A stretch of DNA of 64,000 nt from Flammeovirgaceae bacterium (GCA_013204595.1 JABMNK010000054.1:39827-103826), one strand, 5' to 3'; positions 17,436 through 27,333 are shown, counted from the stretch's first letter. A program made the numbers and translations. Notes: generated by a model from the sequence alone, not told the origin.

Positions 17436-19589
17436 ATGTCGGTACCCAAATGGATATCACTTTGTAAAAATGCCTTGTGGATTTTAAATCCATTTCTAGG
17501 CATCATCGCTTATTATCATCAAGAAATCAATTTTGGTATTTATTTTCAATGGTTGGGTAAAATGCACCCCATGCTCTTGCATTTCCCTATTGTATTGGGC
17601 TTGGGGATCGCAGGCTATTATATCTATACAAAAGACAACAAAAAAACGAGTCCCATCTTCTCCTCTCTATTGATTATTCATTCATTACTGGCCACCATTG
17701 TGGCTATTTTTGGCATCTTTTTATCCAAACAAGGAAGCTACGATGAGGAGTTGATTTTTTGGCATCAGTGGGGGGGGGTGGCCATTGCCTGGCTGAGTTG
17801 GGGATTGATGGTACTCCATGAACACAATGACTCTTTTAACACCCATTTCTCATTGCGGGCCCTCGTGGGCTTCGTCTTTGCAGGGGTACTTATTTTTTTT
17901 ACCCACAAAGGCGCGCAATTGACCCATGGCACCCAGGTGCTGAGCTGGCCTGACGAAGAAATTACAAAGGAGATCACGGTAAATATGGACAGTACTGCAA
18001 CCCTCTATGAAAGGGCCATCGGCCCCCTCTTACAACAAAAATGTCTCAGCTGCCACGGTCCAGAAAAAAAAAAGGGAAACTTATTACTTAATTCGCCCGA
18101 TCATATCCTCAAAGGAGGAGAGCATGGCTCTATTTTGATTGGTCAAAATAACAAAAAGGCCCTTTTATTGGAGCGGCTATTCTTACCCTTCGCAGACGAA
18201 AAGCACATGCCCCCAGAAGGCAAATTGCAATTGACCAAAGAGGAACTGAGTTTGTTGAGTTATTGGATACTCGCAGGGGGTATTTTGGAAGTTCAAATGA
18301 ATGAACTGGCCCAATCCGATAGCCTATTTTTGTTGGCCGATCATTGGATGCCCAGCATACCTTATTCGGATGGTCCACCGCAAACTTTTCCCGACTTAAA
18401 AGCATACAATTCAAATTATTGCACGGTCAATTATTCATATACAGGTAGCCGTGACATTGAAGTGAGTTTTTATCAAAGAAATTTTTATGCACATGAAAAT
18501 TTAAAGCGCCTGGCGCCAATTCAGTCTCAAATAGTCAGCTTGAACATGCAAAACATGCCTTTACAAGAAGAAGATATTGCCTTCATTGCACAATGCAGCC
18601 AGTTACAAAAACTGAACTTAAACTTCACCCAGCTAAGCGCCGATCAATTGGTACCACTCAAGAAATTAACCCAACTCAAGTCTATTTCCATTTGCGGTTT
18701 AGCGTACAACGAAAAAACTTGGCCTGCCTTTTTTGAAAATGCACCTTTTATGGAGGTTCATTTATGGTCAGCAAGCCTAAATGCCCCACAAATCGATAAG
18801 ATCGTCAACGCCTATCCGCAAATTAATTTTACTGTGGGAGATAATTTAGAAAACGAATTGATCAAACTTACCAACCCGATCATTGAACAAGATTCATCCA
18901 TTATCGCAAATCATCTTGATGTCAATCTCAAGCATTTTTTACAAGGCACCCTCATACGCTATACAACTGACGGAACAAATCCTGATAGTTTGTCAAGTCC
19001 TGAGTTTAAACAGCCTTTAAGAATCACTGAAAATACTACCTTAAAAGCCAAAGCATTTAAATCCGGATGGATCAGTAGTGATGTCGTACAAAAAACTTTT
19101 TATCGCTCTGAAATACATCCTGATACCATTTATTTTATCACTCAACCTGATACAAAATATCCAGGAATTGGGACTCAGACGTTGATCGACTATCAATTGG
19201 GTGACCAAAACTTTTCAAATGGCAAATGGGTGGCCTATCGAGAGGAAAATATGGTGTTTGTCATAGGATTTAATGAAAGTCAAAAACTCAAAGAGGCGCG
19301 CTTTAATACCTTGATTGATAACGCGTCTTATATTTTTCCAATTGCTTCAATACAATTATCCGGCAGTCTTGATGGTGCCCGATTTAAGGACCTCAATGAA
19401 ATTAAATTCCCCTCATTAAAAAAAGATGAACTCAATCGAGAAAACAAATCCTTTAGCTGTCCGATTCCTGGCGAGGATTCTTATAACTTTTATAAGTTTA
19501 CCCTATCCAATTTAAAAAAATTACCTGATTGGCATCCAGGCAAAAATACCCCCGCTTGGATTTTTATAGACGAGCTTTTTCTTAATTAA
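17436..19589 (+). CDS. Membrane c-type cytochrome with LRR, chitobiase-like and discoidin-like domains
   Basis: 717-residue mosaic. Residues 15-165 form a DUF2231-like membrane domain of several helices (MHPMLLHFPIVLGLGIAGYY). Residues 190-290 are a planctomycete-type cytochrome c with C203-L-S-C206-H207, LLNSPDHILKGGEHGS and KHMPPEGKLQLTKEE. Residues about 350-470 resemble short leucine-rich repeats. Residues about 495-555 match the chitobiase C-terminal module (IRYTTDGTNPDSLSSPEF), and 560-717 look like an F5/8 type C (discoidin) carbohydrate-binding domain. Electron transfer at the membrane joined to glycan binding is suggested but unproven. Last gene of the block. Confidence 0.85.
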   Translation: MSVPKWISLCKNALWILNPFLGIIAYYHQEINFGIYFQWLGKMHPMLLHFPIVLGLGIAGYYIYTKDNKKTSPIFSSLLIIHSLLATIVAIFGIFLSKQGSYDEELIFWHQWGGVAIAWLSWGLMVLHEHNDSFNTHFSLRALVGFVFAGVLIFFTHKGAQLTHGTQVLSWPDEEITKEITVNMDSTATLYERAIGPLLQQKCLSCHGPEKKKGNLLLNSPDHILKGGEHGSILIGQNNKKALLLERLFLPFADEKHMPPEGKLQLTKEELSLLSYWILAGGILEVQMNELAQSDSLFLLADHWMPSIPYSDGPPQTFPDLKAYNSNYCTVNYSYTGSRDIEVSFYQRNFYAHENLKRLAPIQSQIVSLNMQNMPLQEEDIAFIAQCSQLQKLNLNFTQLSADQLVPLKKLTQLKSISICGLAYNEKTWPAFFENAPFMEVHLWSASLNAPQIDKIVNAYPQINFTVGDNLENELIKLTNPIIEQDSSIIANHLDVNLKHFLQGTLIRYTTDGTNPDSLSSPEFKQPLRITENTTLKAKAFKSGWISSDVVQKTFYRSEIHPDTIYFITQPDTKYPGIGTQTLIDYQLGDQNFSNGKWVAYREENMVFVIGFNESQKLKEARFNTLIDNASYIFPIASIQLSGSLDGARFKDLNEIKFPSLKKDELNRENKSFSCPIPGEDSYNFYKFTLSNLKKLPDWHPGKNTPAWIFIDELFLN

Positions 19590-19594
19590 CTTTG
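19587..19594 (+). promoter_or_regulatory. Candidate -7 box for metZ
   Basis: TAACTTTG fits TAnnTTTG and overlaps the stop of the preceding gene. It would give metZ a leader of about 130 bases. No well-spaced -33 element is seen, and I recognise no SAM riboswitch in the leader. Confidence 0.25.
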
Positions 19595-19710
19595 GGTTCA
19601 AACAAGCGGATCAATAGCCGATTTTATTGCCCTTTAATCCCTTGTCCAATAAAATAAAAATTTACAAAAATTGGCACCAAAACCTTTTCTCTTAAAGAGG
19701 CTCATTAAAT

Positions 19711-19731
19711 TACACATTACACATTACACAT
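19711..19731 (+). repeat. Three tandem copies of TACACAT directly upstream of the metZ start codon
   Basis: The 7-base unit is repeated exactly three times in 21 bases and ends one base before the ATG at 19733. Changes in copy number would alter the leader length in the region where the ribosome lands, without changing the protein. Whether it varies between strains is unknown. Confidence 0.85.
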
Positions 19732-19732
19732 T

Positions 19733-20896
19733 ATGGACAAAAATTTCGAAACAGAAGCCATCAGAATTCAAACCGAACGCTCGCAATTCCTCGAGCACTC
19801 TACGCCCCTTTTCCTGACCTCAAGTTTTGTTTTTGAGGATGCTGAAGACATGCGCATGTCATTTGCAGAAGAAAAGGAACGCAATATTTACAGTCGTTTT
19901 TCAAATCCCAATACTTTGGAATTGGTTGATAAAATGGTGGCCTTGGAGGGGGCGGAAGCAGGATATGCATTTGCCACTGGCATGGCTGCAATCTATTCCA
20001 CATTTGCCGCCCTGTTAAATGCCGGTGACCACATCTTATCTTGCAATGCGGTATTTGGTTCGACGCATGCATTATTCACCAAATACTTTCCAAAATGGAA
20101 CATTCAAACCACTTATTTCAAGATCGATCAAGTTAAAGATATTGAGCAGCTCATTCAGCCCAATACCAAAATTCTCTATGCCGAAAGCCCTACAAACCCA
20201 GGCGTGGATATTTTAGATTTAACCTTACTCAGTAAAATTGCCAAAAAGCATTGTTTGATCTTAATCATAGATAATTGCTTTGCGACGCCTTATCTACAAA
20301 AACCTATTCAATTTGGGGCAGACCTCGTTATCCATTCTGCTACCAAATTAATTGACGGTCAAGGTCGAGTGCTAGGGGGTATTACCGTGGGCAAATCGGA
20401 TTTAATCCACGAAATCTATTTGTTTTCCAGAAACACGGGGCCTGCCATGTCCCCATTTAATGCCTGGATACTTTCCAAGAGTTTAGAAACACTAGCCGTG
20501 AGAGTAGATCGACATTGTCAAAATGCACTGGCGGTAGCCAAATACCTTGAACCACATAAAAAAATTGAACGCGTAAAATACCCCTTCTTGAAATCTCATC
20601 CACAATATAAAATTGCCAAAAAACAAATGCATTTAGGGGGCAACATTATTGCATTTGAAATAAAAGGTGGACTAGAAGCGGGTAAGCAATTTTTAAACAA
20701 CCTAAATCTCTGTTCGATTTCGGCAAACTTGGGTGACACCCGAACGATCGTTACACACCCTGCAAGTTCTACACATAGTAAACTTTCAGAAAAAGAACGA
20801 TTGGAAACCGGCATTAATGATGGTATTGTGCGTGTTTCAGTAGGTTTAGAACACATCAAAGACATCATCAAAGACATAGCACAGGCATTAAAATAA
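19733..20896 (+). CDS. metZ: O-succinylhomoserine sulfhydrylase (Cys/Met metabolism PLP enzyme)
   Basis: 387-residue gamma-family PLP enzyme that makes homocysteine directly from an activated homoserine and sulfide. Lys205 in HSATKLIDGQGRVLGG binds PLP, and the wording DGQGRVLGG is that of MetZ more than of cystathionine gamma-synthase. Tyr53-Ser54-Arg55 contacts the PLP phosphate of the neighbouring subunit, and Asp180 in IIDNCFATP holds the pyridine nitrogen. A methionine gamma-lyase or cystathionine beta/gamma enzyme is the alternative, but less likely. It is preceded by a heptamer repeat and followed at some distance by the iorAB-like pair, with which it has no obvious link. Confidence 0.85.
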   Translation: MDKNFETEAIRIQTERSQFLEHSTPLFLTSSFVFEDAEDMRMSFAEEKERNIYSRFSNPNTLELVDKMVALEGAEAGYAFATGMAAIYSTFAALLNAGDHILSCNAVFGSTHALFTKYFPKWNIQTTYFKIDQVKDIEQLIQPNTKILYAESPTNPGVDILDLTLLSKIAKKHCLILIIDNCFATPYLQKPIQFGADLVIHSATKLIDGQGRVLGGITVGKSDLIHEIYLFSRNTGPAMSPFNAWILSKSLETLAVRVDRHCQNALAVAKYLEPHKKIERVKYPFLKSHPQYKIAKKQMHLGGNIIAFEIKGGLEAGKQFLNNLNLCSISANLGDTRTIVTHPASSTHSKLSEKERLETGINDGIVRVSVGLEHIKDIIKDIAQALK

Positions 20897-21031
20897 ATCA
20901 ACCAGTAAAAATCCAAAAAAGTTTTATTTATCTTAAAATATCAGTCATGCGAAACTTAGTTTGCCAGCGAGTCACCCATAAAAGTGGAAATTCAAAAATA
21001 TAGTCTTCAAATATTGAAAAAAATTCATAAT

Positions 21032-21529
21032 ATGTTAGATATGATAGCACTCAACATTAATAATAAGATGTATTCCATTGAAATAGCTCCTTCTACGCCC
21101 ATATTGTGGGTCCTCAGAGAACAAATAGGCCTTACAGGTACCAAATTTGGCTGTGGGATCTCCCTTTGTGGCGCCTGTACCGTGCACCTTGATGGACAGC
21201 CTATCAGGTCCTGCGTGATGCCCCTTTCTGCCGCAATAGACAAAAAAATCACAACCATAGAAGGCATTGAATCAGTGGATGGCTTATTGCACCCGGTGCA
21301 GCAAGCTTGGCTTGACGAGCAAATCCCGCAATGCGGTTATTGCCAATCTGGACAAATCATGTCTGCGGTAGCCTTATTGAATGCTAATCAAAACCCAACC
21401 GATGACGATATCAATACCGCCATGCAAGGCAATATTTGTAGGTGTGGCACCTACAATCGGATTCGGGCCGGAATTAAAAAAGCGGCAGTTGTCATGAAAA
21501 TGGATTCAAAAAAGCAAGAAAATGGGTAA
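21032..21529 (+). CDS. 2Fe-2S subunit of a xanthine-dehydrogenase-family molybdenum hydroxylase (IorA-like)
   Basis: Small electron-transfer subunit with two 2Fe-2S clusters. From the start at 21032 the plant-type cluster cysteines are 41, 46, 49 and 61 ([11 protein letters not shown]...SC). The second cluster uses 101, 104, 136 and 138 (CGYC...CRC). Homologues begin close to MIALNINNK, so 21032 or 21041 is preferred over an ATG at 20984. The missing FAD subunit and the large-subunit neighbour identify the isoquinoline 1-oxidoreductase-like two-subunit layout. It overlaps the next gene by eight bases. Confidence 0.9.
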   Translation: MLDMIALNINNKMYSIEIAPSTPILWVLREQIGLTGTKFGCGISLCGACTVHLDGQPIRSCVMPLSAAIDKKITTIEGIESVDGLLHPVQQAWLDEQIPQCGYCQSGQIMSAVALLNANQNPTDDDINTAMQGNICRCGTYNRIRAGIKKAAVVMKMDSKKQENG

Positions 21530-23723
21530 AATCACCAGAAGAGCCTTTATCGGAACTGGCCTATTGACCAGCGGTGCACTTGTAATCGGGATCTCTATTC
21601 GACCTGGAAACCGCGCCAAAAAAGTAGCTAGTTTAATCTCCGATCCAGAAGAACACGTTTTTAACGTCTGGATAAAAATCTCCCCTGACAACTCTGTGAC
21701 CGTCATCGTTCCGCACGCGGAAATGGGGCAGGGAATTCATACGACCCTTGCCATGATGTTGGCCGATGAACTTGATGCGGATTGGGGAAAAGTAAACATC
21801 CAAGAAGCCCCCGCTCACCAGGAATACGCCAATCACATGATGCTGAAAGGTTTTGTGGCTGGGGATGTTGATTTTCCCAATTTTCTAGTAAAGACGGTAG
21901 ATGGGGCTTTTTTGAAAATCGGTAAATTCATGAGTTTTCAGGTGACCGGTGGCAGCGCTTCAGTGAGATTCACAGGAGAACTAGGTATGCGCTGGGCTGG
22001 AGCCAGCACCAAGCATCTATTGCTCACCGCTGCGGCGCAAAAATGGCAGGTTCCTAAATCTGAACTCTATGCCGTCAATAGTTTTATTCATCATGAAAAA
22101 TCTAATCGAAAAGCACCTTTTTCCACATTTTCCAAAGAAGCCTCCCTACTTGACGCGCCCTCAAGTCTTACTTTAAAAACGATAGCTGAATACCGCTTAA
22201 TGGGCTCCTCACCGATGCGTAAAGACTTGCCTCCAAAGGTAACTGGAAAGGCCCGCTTTGGGATTGATGTGGTCCTTCCCAATATGAAATACGCTACCCT
22301 TAAAAACGCCCCTGTCTTCGGTGGTAAACTCATTTCCGTCGACGATACAGCCATCGAGCAACTTAGTGGTTTTCATCAAGTAATAAAGTTGGACAATGCC
22401 GTCGCCCTAGTAGCAGAGGGCTACTGGCAAGCCAAACAAGCCCTAGATAAGTTGATTATTGAATTTACAAGAAACGACCAGGATACTATTGATCAGAAGG
22501 ACATATTTAACCAATTAAATGACGCCCTAGACAAAGCGATAAAATCCGATAATTTCACTACTGATCTTGAATTAGTCAACCAAGAGTATGATGTCTTGAC
22601 ATCATCTAGCTATACCGCCAACTATCAGGTCCCCTTTTTAGCACATGCCACCATGGAGCCTATGAATTGTACCGTTTGGCTGCATGATGGTATTTGTGAA
22701 ATTTGGATAGGGTCTCAAAATCCTTTGGGGGTTCGAGCCGCCATCGCCGAATTATTGGAATTAGCCCCTGACAAGGTGTTCGTTTATAATCAATTTCTTG
22801 GAGGAGGATTTGGAAGAAGGTCTGAAACGGATGTAGCCCTGCAGGCCGCCTTAATCGCTAAAGAAATATCCGCTCCCGTCAAACTGATCTGGTCAAGGGA
22901 AGAAGATATACAGCATGATTTTTACCGAGAAGCCAACATCAGTAGGTTCAACGCCGTCCTGAGTAAGGAAGGCCCCCCAATTTCTTGGACAAATCAATTT
23001 TTGTTCAAGCACCATCCTCCCGAAGCTGCGCATATACCATATTCAATTCCAAATCAACTCATACAGTATACCGAAACAGACCTACATGTCCCATGGGGCA
23101 ATTGGCGCAGTGTGGATCACTCTATGCATGGGTTTTTCATAGAATCCTTTATAGATGAATTGGCAAATCAACAACAGCAGGATCCTTATCAGTATCGTCG
23201 GAAATTACTTAAACACCAACCTAGGTTTCTCAAAGTATTGGATCTGGTCGCAAAAAAAGCCAACTGGCGCGCGCCTCTTCCACATCATTGGGGTCGTGGC
23301 ATTGCCATTCACAAATCCTTCGGAACCATTGTGGCCCAAGTAGCTGAAGTAGCAATCATAGAGGGCAAGTTGATCATTCATCGGGTGGTATGCGTAGCTG
23401 ATGCCGGATTTGCCATGCACAAAGACGCCTTCATTGCACAAATGGAAAGTGGCATCATTTATGGCTTGACCGCCGCCCTATATGGCGAAATTAGTATCAA
23501 AGAGGGTGCCGTACAGCAGCGTAATTTTAATGACTATCCGATGCTGAGAATTCAAGAAACCCCTAAGATTGAAACTTTCATCATCAATAGCCTTGAAAAA
23601 ATTGGTGGCGCCGGCGAACCGAGTACCCCTGTCATTGCCCCTGCTGTGACCAATGCTATCTTCAACGTTAGTGGCAAAAGAATACGGGAGCTACCCATCA
23701 ATCAGCATCTCTTAACTGTTTAG
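21522..23723 (+). CDS. Molybdopterin-binding large subunit, isoquinoline 1-oxidoreductase beta-like (IorB)
   Basis: 733-residue molybdenum hydroxylase subunit that hydroxylates aldehydes or N-heterocycles with water as oxygen source. N-terminal [20 protein letters not shown] is a twin-arginine signal, so the complex acts in the periplasm and carries the small subunit with it. [20 protein letters not shown] and [19 protein letters not shown] start the cofactor domain. [20 protein letters not shown] is the molybdopterin loop, and Glu699 in [14 protein letters not shown] is the expected catalytic base. There is no FAD subunit, so electrons probably go to a cytochrome or azurin. The true substrate is not readable. 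Confidence 0.88.
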   Translation: MGKITRRAFIGTGLLTSGALVIGISIRPGNRAKKVASLISDPEEHVFNVWIKISPDNSVTVIVPHAEMGQGIHTTLAMMLADELDADWGKVNIQEAPAHQEYANHMMLKGFVAGDVDFPNFLVKTVDGAFLKIGKFMSFQVTGGSASVRFTGELGMRWAGASTKHLLLTAAAQKWQVPKSELYAVNSFIHHEKSNRKAPFSTFSKEASLLDAPSSLTLKTIAEYRLMGSSPMRKDLPPKVTGKARFGIDVVLPNMKYATLKNAPVFGGKLISVDDTAIEQLSGFHQVIKLDNAVALVAEGYWQAKQALDKLIIEFTRNDQDTIDQKDIFNQLNDALDKAIKSDNFTTDLELVNQEYDVLTSSSYTANYQVPFLAHATMEPMNCTVWLHDGICEIWIGSQNPLGVRAAIAELLELAPDKVFVYNQFLGGGFGRRSETDVALQAALIAKEISAPVKLIWSREEDIQHDFYREANISRFNAVLSKEGPPISWTNQFLFKHHPPEAAHIPYSIPNQLIQYTETDLHVPWGNWRSVDHSMHGFFIESFIDELANQQQQDPYQYRRKLLKHQPRFLKVLDLVAKKANWRAPLPHHWGRGIAIHKSFGTIVAQVAEVAIIEGKLIIHRVVCVADAGFAMHKDAFIAQMESGIIYGLTAALYGEISIKEGAVQQRNFNDYPMLRIQETPKIETFIINSLEKIGGAGEPSTPVIAPAVTNAIFNVSGKRIRELPINQHLLTV

Positions 23724-23803
23724 ATGAATTAACTGCGGCTATTATTCATTTCTTTGATAGAGAAAATTCGATGGCATTGACTAACTTAAAGTTTTAATTT
23801 AAT

Positions 23804-25432
23804 ATGCTGATGAAAAGATCGCGCGCTCATATCTATTTAGTCTTGATCCTATGGCTCATTGGTTGCCAACCGAAGGACCCAGATATGGTTTTTCATAAAG
23901 ATTACGAACACCTAACGGCTCTTTTTGAAGAGTGGAGAACTTTTGAGAATCCACCCTTATTGAACAATGCCCCAGATTATACGACGGAAACATTTGACAA
24001 AAGATGGCCTGATTTTTTGAACTTCAAAGAACAATTGAACCTCATCGATACCACTGGTTGGCCCGTTGCTCAAAAAGTAGATTGGATGGTTGTTTGGGCT
24101 GAAATGAATGGGTATGATTTCAATCATCGAATTTTAAAACCTTGGCAACGTGATCCGGCATTTTATAAAAGTCTCTTTATGGAGCGAAGTGATGTTCCCG
24201 CTCATGAAGGTCCTACCCAACACAAAACGCTAGAACTGTGGGTCTATGATTTTCCCTTGACTGCGTCTGATAGAATCTCCTTCATGGAATCCTTAACAGT
24301 AATTCCTTCCATTAACGCACAAGCACAAAAGAATCTTACCGGAAATGCTAAAAATCTATGGATTGGAGGTATTCGAGAGCTTGAATTTCAGATTGAGGAA
24401 TTGGCTAGTATTGAGGAACTAAGTGGGGTTGCAACTGATGCTGAACTTCTTAATTTGATCAACACTGCCATCACCTCCACGCAATCATTGGTAAATTGGC
24501 TCAAAGATCAAGCGCCAAATAAAACGGGACCCTCAGGAATCGGAAAGGAAAATTATACTTGGTATCAACAAAACGTACATTTGGTGCCCCTCACCTGGGA
24601 AGATGAAGAGATGCTTTTGAAACGTGAGTTGACTCGAGCATGGTCCTCTCTTGCCTTGGAAGAACACCGAAATCGCGCACTTCCCCAATTAGCGGCAGCA
24701 ACGTCACCCAAAGCCTTTCAGGAACGTTCCGAACGATCTGTACAAAGTTTAATGACCTTCTTAAAGGACAATGACATTTTGACCATTCGCGAAGATTTCG
24801 AACCCGCCCTTAGAGAACATTTGGGTATTTATACACCTATTGAAAAACGAAATTTCTTTTTGATTACCGCCCATCATGATCCTCGTCCGCTCTATTCCCA
24901 TTTTTATCATTGGTTTGAATTGGCCATAATGGATCATGCCCCCCATAAAAGTCCCATTAGAAAAGGACCGTTGCTGTATAATATTTTTGACTCTCGCAAT
25001 GAAGGGACAGCCACTGCCGTTGAGGAAATTTTCATGCAGGCTGGATTATACGACGATGAACCTAGGGTCCGTGAAATCGTTTATATCATGATTGCCCAAA
25101 GAGCCGCGCGCGGTTTAGGCTCGCTATACGCACATGCGAATGAGATGACCATGGAAGAAGCAGGAGGCATTCATTCTGAGTATACCCCGCGAGGATGGAT
25201 GAAAACCGAAAAGGAACTGTTGCTTTTTGAGCAACACCTCTACTTGAGACAACCGGGTTATGGTACCAGCTATATTACGGGTAAATACCTCCTAGAAGAA
25301 GCAATGGCTGACTATGCCAAAATGAAAGAAAGTCAAAATAAACCCTTTGAATTACGTGACTTTTTTGATGAATTAAATGCAATTGGCAGTATTCCTATCT
25401 CACTCACCAAATGGCAAATGACTGGTTCTTAA
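23804..25432 (+). CDS. DUF885-like lipoprotein with altered metallopeptidase motif
   Basis: 542-residue lipoprotein: hydrophobic signal and lipobox ending IGC21. The C-terminal half, with [20 protein letters not shown] and [17 protein letters not shown], resembles the DUF885 helical metallopeptidase-like family, where EGWALYAE follows an HExxPGHH motif. The preceding segment here reads [16 protein letters not shown] and lacks the canonical HExxPGHH, so peptidase activity is doubtful. Two start codons two residues apart are possible. It stands alone after iorAB with an 80-base gap. Identification is by pattern of conserved blocks only. Confidence 0.55.
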   Translation: MLMKRSRAHIYLVLILWLIGCQPKDPDMVFHKDYEHLTALFEEWRTFENPPLLNNAPDYTTETFDKRWPDFLNFKEQLNLIDTTGWPVAQKVDWMVVWAEMNGYDFNHRILKPWQRDPAFYKSLFMERSDVPAHEGPTQHKTLELWVYDFPLTASDRISFMESLTVIPSINAQAQKNLTGNAKNLWIGGIRELEFQIEELASIEELSGVATDAELLNLINTAITSTQSLVNWLKDQAPNKTGPSGIGKENYTWYQQNVHLVPLTWEDEEMLLKRELTRAWSSLALEEHRNRALPQLAAATSPKAFQERSERSVQSLMTFLKDNDILTIREDFEPALREHLGIYTPIEKRNFFLITAHHDPRPLYSHFYHWFELAIMDHAPHKSPIRKGPLLYNIFDSRNEGTATAVEEIFMQAGLYDDEPRVREIVYIMIAQRAARGLGSLYAHANEMTMEEAGGIHSEYTPRGWMKTEKELLLFEQHLYLRQPGYGTSYITGKYLLEEAMADYAKMKESQNKPFELRDFFDELNAIGSIPISLTKWQMTGS

Positions 25433-25775
25433 TAGTTACGAACCAATGGCTGATGAAGTGAATCAATGGAAGCCAACAATGCGTCTGGCTTCAGTGATAA
25501 ATATTGAACTGTACTCTAGGTATGATCGTGAGCTATCCTTTTGTCTCTTTTTTTTGAAATAAAATTTGTTGGCGAAACACCCTCTTTTACAAAATACATC
25601 AGTCAACCCGATTGAAAAGATCATGGAAGTTGATAGGAAGAATATTCTCATTTATTAGATCCATTGCGCATCCACTTTTAAGATTTAATTACTTGTACAA
25701 TCTTTTTTATCTAGGGAACATTAGTCAGCTTTGAAGTGTTCTTAATGTAATAATCCCAAAAGTTAGCCCTCATTT
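25433..25775. other. 343-base gap before the photolyase cluster
   Basis: No convincing gene. A 7-pair hairpin (25470-25476 with 25487-25493) lies 37 bases after the DUF885-like gene but has no T-run. A 62-codon minus-strand frame (25463-25651) is unsupported. The promoter of the photolyase cluster must lie here, but I cannot pin it down. Confidence 0.5.
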
Positions 25776-25949
25776 ATGTTTAATTTTTTTAGAAGAACTT
25801 CACCAATAGACAAAATGTACAAGCAACATGAACAATTGCTGCAGGAAGCATTCAGTCTATCCAAATCCAACCGAACCCAAAGTGATGCAAAATATGCCGC
25901 CGCAGAGGAGCTATTGAATCAAATAAAAAAAACTGAAGCCCAGCAGTGA
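25776..25949 (+). CDS. Lacal_2735 family small protein
   Basis: 57-residue protein MFNFFRRTSPIDKMYKQHEQ... with the family's helical pattern LLQEAFSLSKSNRTQSDAKY and AAAEELLNQIKK. Proteins of this size and pattern are common in Bacteroidota and have no known function. As far as I recall they often sit beside the TIGR03643 gene and photolyases, as here. The next gene starts with GTG overlapping this stop (GTGA), so the two are translationally coupled. Confidence 0.85.
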   Translation: MFNFFRRTSPIDKMYKQHEQLLQEAFSLSKSNRTQSDAKYAAAEELLNQIKKTEAQQ

Positions 25950-26227
25950 TCAGATCCTTTTCACCAGATGAAGAAAATCGAATTATTGAAATGGCCTGGG
26001 AGGACCGAACGCCTTTTGAAGCCATAACATTTCAATTTTTGCTCTCCGAGCAAGAGGTCATCACTTTGATGCGTAGCCAACTGAAACGAGCTAGTTTCAA
26101 GTTATGGAGGACTAGGGTACATAGTGGCATAAGTCAAAAACACGTCAAGAAAAGAAATCCTGAAATAGAAAGGTTCAAGTGTAACCGCCAACGTGCCATC
26201 ACCCACAATAAGATTTCCAAACGTTAA
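25946..26227 (+). CDS. TIGR03643/DUF2805 family protein
   Basis: 93-residue protein whose core EENRIIEMAWEDRTPFEAIT, LSEQEVITLMRSQLKRASFK and LWRTRV is that of the TIGR03643 family, found in Bacteroidota and Cyanobacteria close to photolyase/cryptochrome genes. The helix-turn-helix-like pattern and basic tail (KHVKKRN, NKISKR) would fit nucleic acid binding, but no function is proven. The GTG start at 25946 overlaps the stop of the Lacal_2735 gene; an internal ATG at 25991 would cut into the conserved core. The photolyase-like gene follows after 14 bases. Confidence 0.88.
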   Translation: MIRSFSPDEENRIIEMAWEDRTPFEAITFQFLLSEQEVITLMRSQLKRASFKLWRTRVHSGISQKHVKKRNPEIERFKCNRQRAITHNKISKR

Positions 26228-26241
26228 AGGGATATAACTCA

Positions 26242-27333
26242 ATGATCTCTTTTCCCACTAAACTGAGCAGTATTTATGAACGTCTCGAGGCGATAGACCC
26301 TATAAAATATGGCACTACACGAAACTATTCAGATGGTGCATTGACCTATTTATCGCCCTATATCTCAAGGGGAGTTATTTCAACCAAAATAGTTTTTGAA
26401 TTTATTTTAAAGGCACACTATGCACCAAAAGAAATAGAAAGTTTTTTGCAAGAATTGGCTTGGAGAGACTATTGGCAGCAAGTTTGGAAACATAAAAAAG
26501 CAACGATCAATTGGGATATAAGACATGCTCAAGAAGATGTTGCCCATAACCAAATACCCAAAGCTATATTAAACGGTTCAACAGGTATCGAAGTCATAGA
26601 CACAGGTCTTGAACAACTATTTTCGGCTGGCTATATGCACAACCACCTTCGCATGTACACCGCTGCCATTGTTTGCAATTTGGGTAAAAGTCATTGGTTA
26701 CGACCTGCCCAATGGATGTATTATCACTTATTGGACGGCGATTGGGCCAGTAATGCGCTTAGTTGGCAATGGGTAGCAGGCACCAACGCTTCGAAAAAAT
26801 ATTATGCCAATCAGCAAAATATCAATATATATTTTTACTCCAATCAACGTCACACATTCTTGGATTTGGACTATCCAGATTTGGTAAATCGCTCATGTCC
26901 AGCGCACTTATTTGAAACCCAACACCCAAATCTAAACACCCAACTACCTAAGACTTCCTCCCTGCGTATAAACCCAAATCTATCAACCCTCATTTATAAT
27001 TATTATAACTTGGATCCCCTATGGAGAAGTGATGCCAATCATAATCGGATCCTTTTACTGGAGCCAAGTATATTTGAGCTTTATCCCGTGGCACCCAAGA
27101 GCATTGATTTCATACTTGCATTGGGAAAAAACATTGAAGCGCTACAAATTTATGTCGGAGAATTTGATACCTTAAAAAAGAGTTATGACCTCGTCGATAT
27201 CATTTACAAAGAACACCCCATAAACGACCATTATGTGGGTTTGAAAGAGCCTAGAGATTGGATGTTTGAGGTAGAAGGGTATTTTCCTTCCTTTTTTGCC
27301 TTTTGGAAAAAATGCAAAAAGCAGTTGTCATGA
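26242..27333 (+). CDS. Antenna-less photolyase/cryptochrome-like FAD protein with C-terminal alpha/beta domain
   Basis: 363 residues. The first 235 are the FAD-binding helical domain of photolyases: TYLSPYISRGVIS, FLQELAWRDYWQQVW, VIDTGLEQLFSAGYMHNHLR and the cofactor loop LLDGDWASNALSWQWVAGTN. The usual N-terminal Rossmann-like antenna domain is missing altogether. Instead, residues about 240-363 (ILLLEPSIFELYPVAPKSID, LQIYVGEFDTL, IIYKEHPINDHY, GYFPSFFAFWKKC) look like an extra alpha/beta unit at the C-terminus. It heads a photolyase-photolyase-flavin reductase run and overlaps the next gene as ATGA. Repair enzyme or light sensor cannot be decided. Confidence 0.85.
   Translation: MISFPTKLSSIYERLEAIDPIKYGTTRNYSDGALTYLSPYISRGVISTKIVFEFILKAHYAPKEIESFLQELAWRDYWQQVWKHKKATINWDIRHAQEDVAHNQIPKAILNGSTGIEVIDTGLEQLFSAGYMHNHLRMYTAAIVCNLGKSHWLRPAQWMYYHLLDGDWASNALSWQWVAGTNASKKYYANQQNINIYFYSNQRHTFLDLDYPDLVNRSCPAHLFETQHPNLNTQLPKTSSLRINPNLSTLIYNYYNLDPLWRSDANHNRILLLEPSIFELYPVAPKSIDFILALGKNIEALQIYVGEFDTLKKSYDLVDIIYKEHPINDHYVGLKEPRDWMFEVEGYFPSFFAFWKKCKKQLS

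Noticed and set aside
19590..19732. SAM or cobalamin riboswitch in the metZ leader
   Set aside because: I found none of the conserved helix patterns; the leader is short and AT-rich with only the heptamer repeat.
25470..25493. 7-pair hairpin after the DUF885-like gene
   Set aside because: No T-run and a 10-base loop. Not enough for a terminator call.
25463..25651. 62-codon minus-strand frame after the DUF885-like gene
   Set aside because: Low-complexity Phe/Lys/Ser composition and no resemblance to a known protein.
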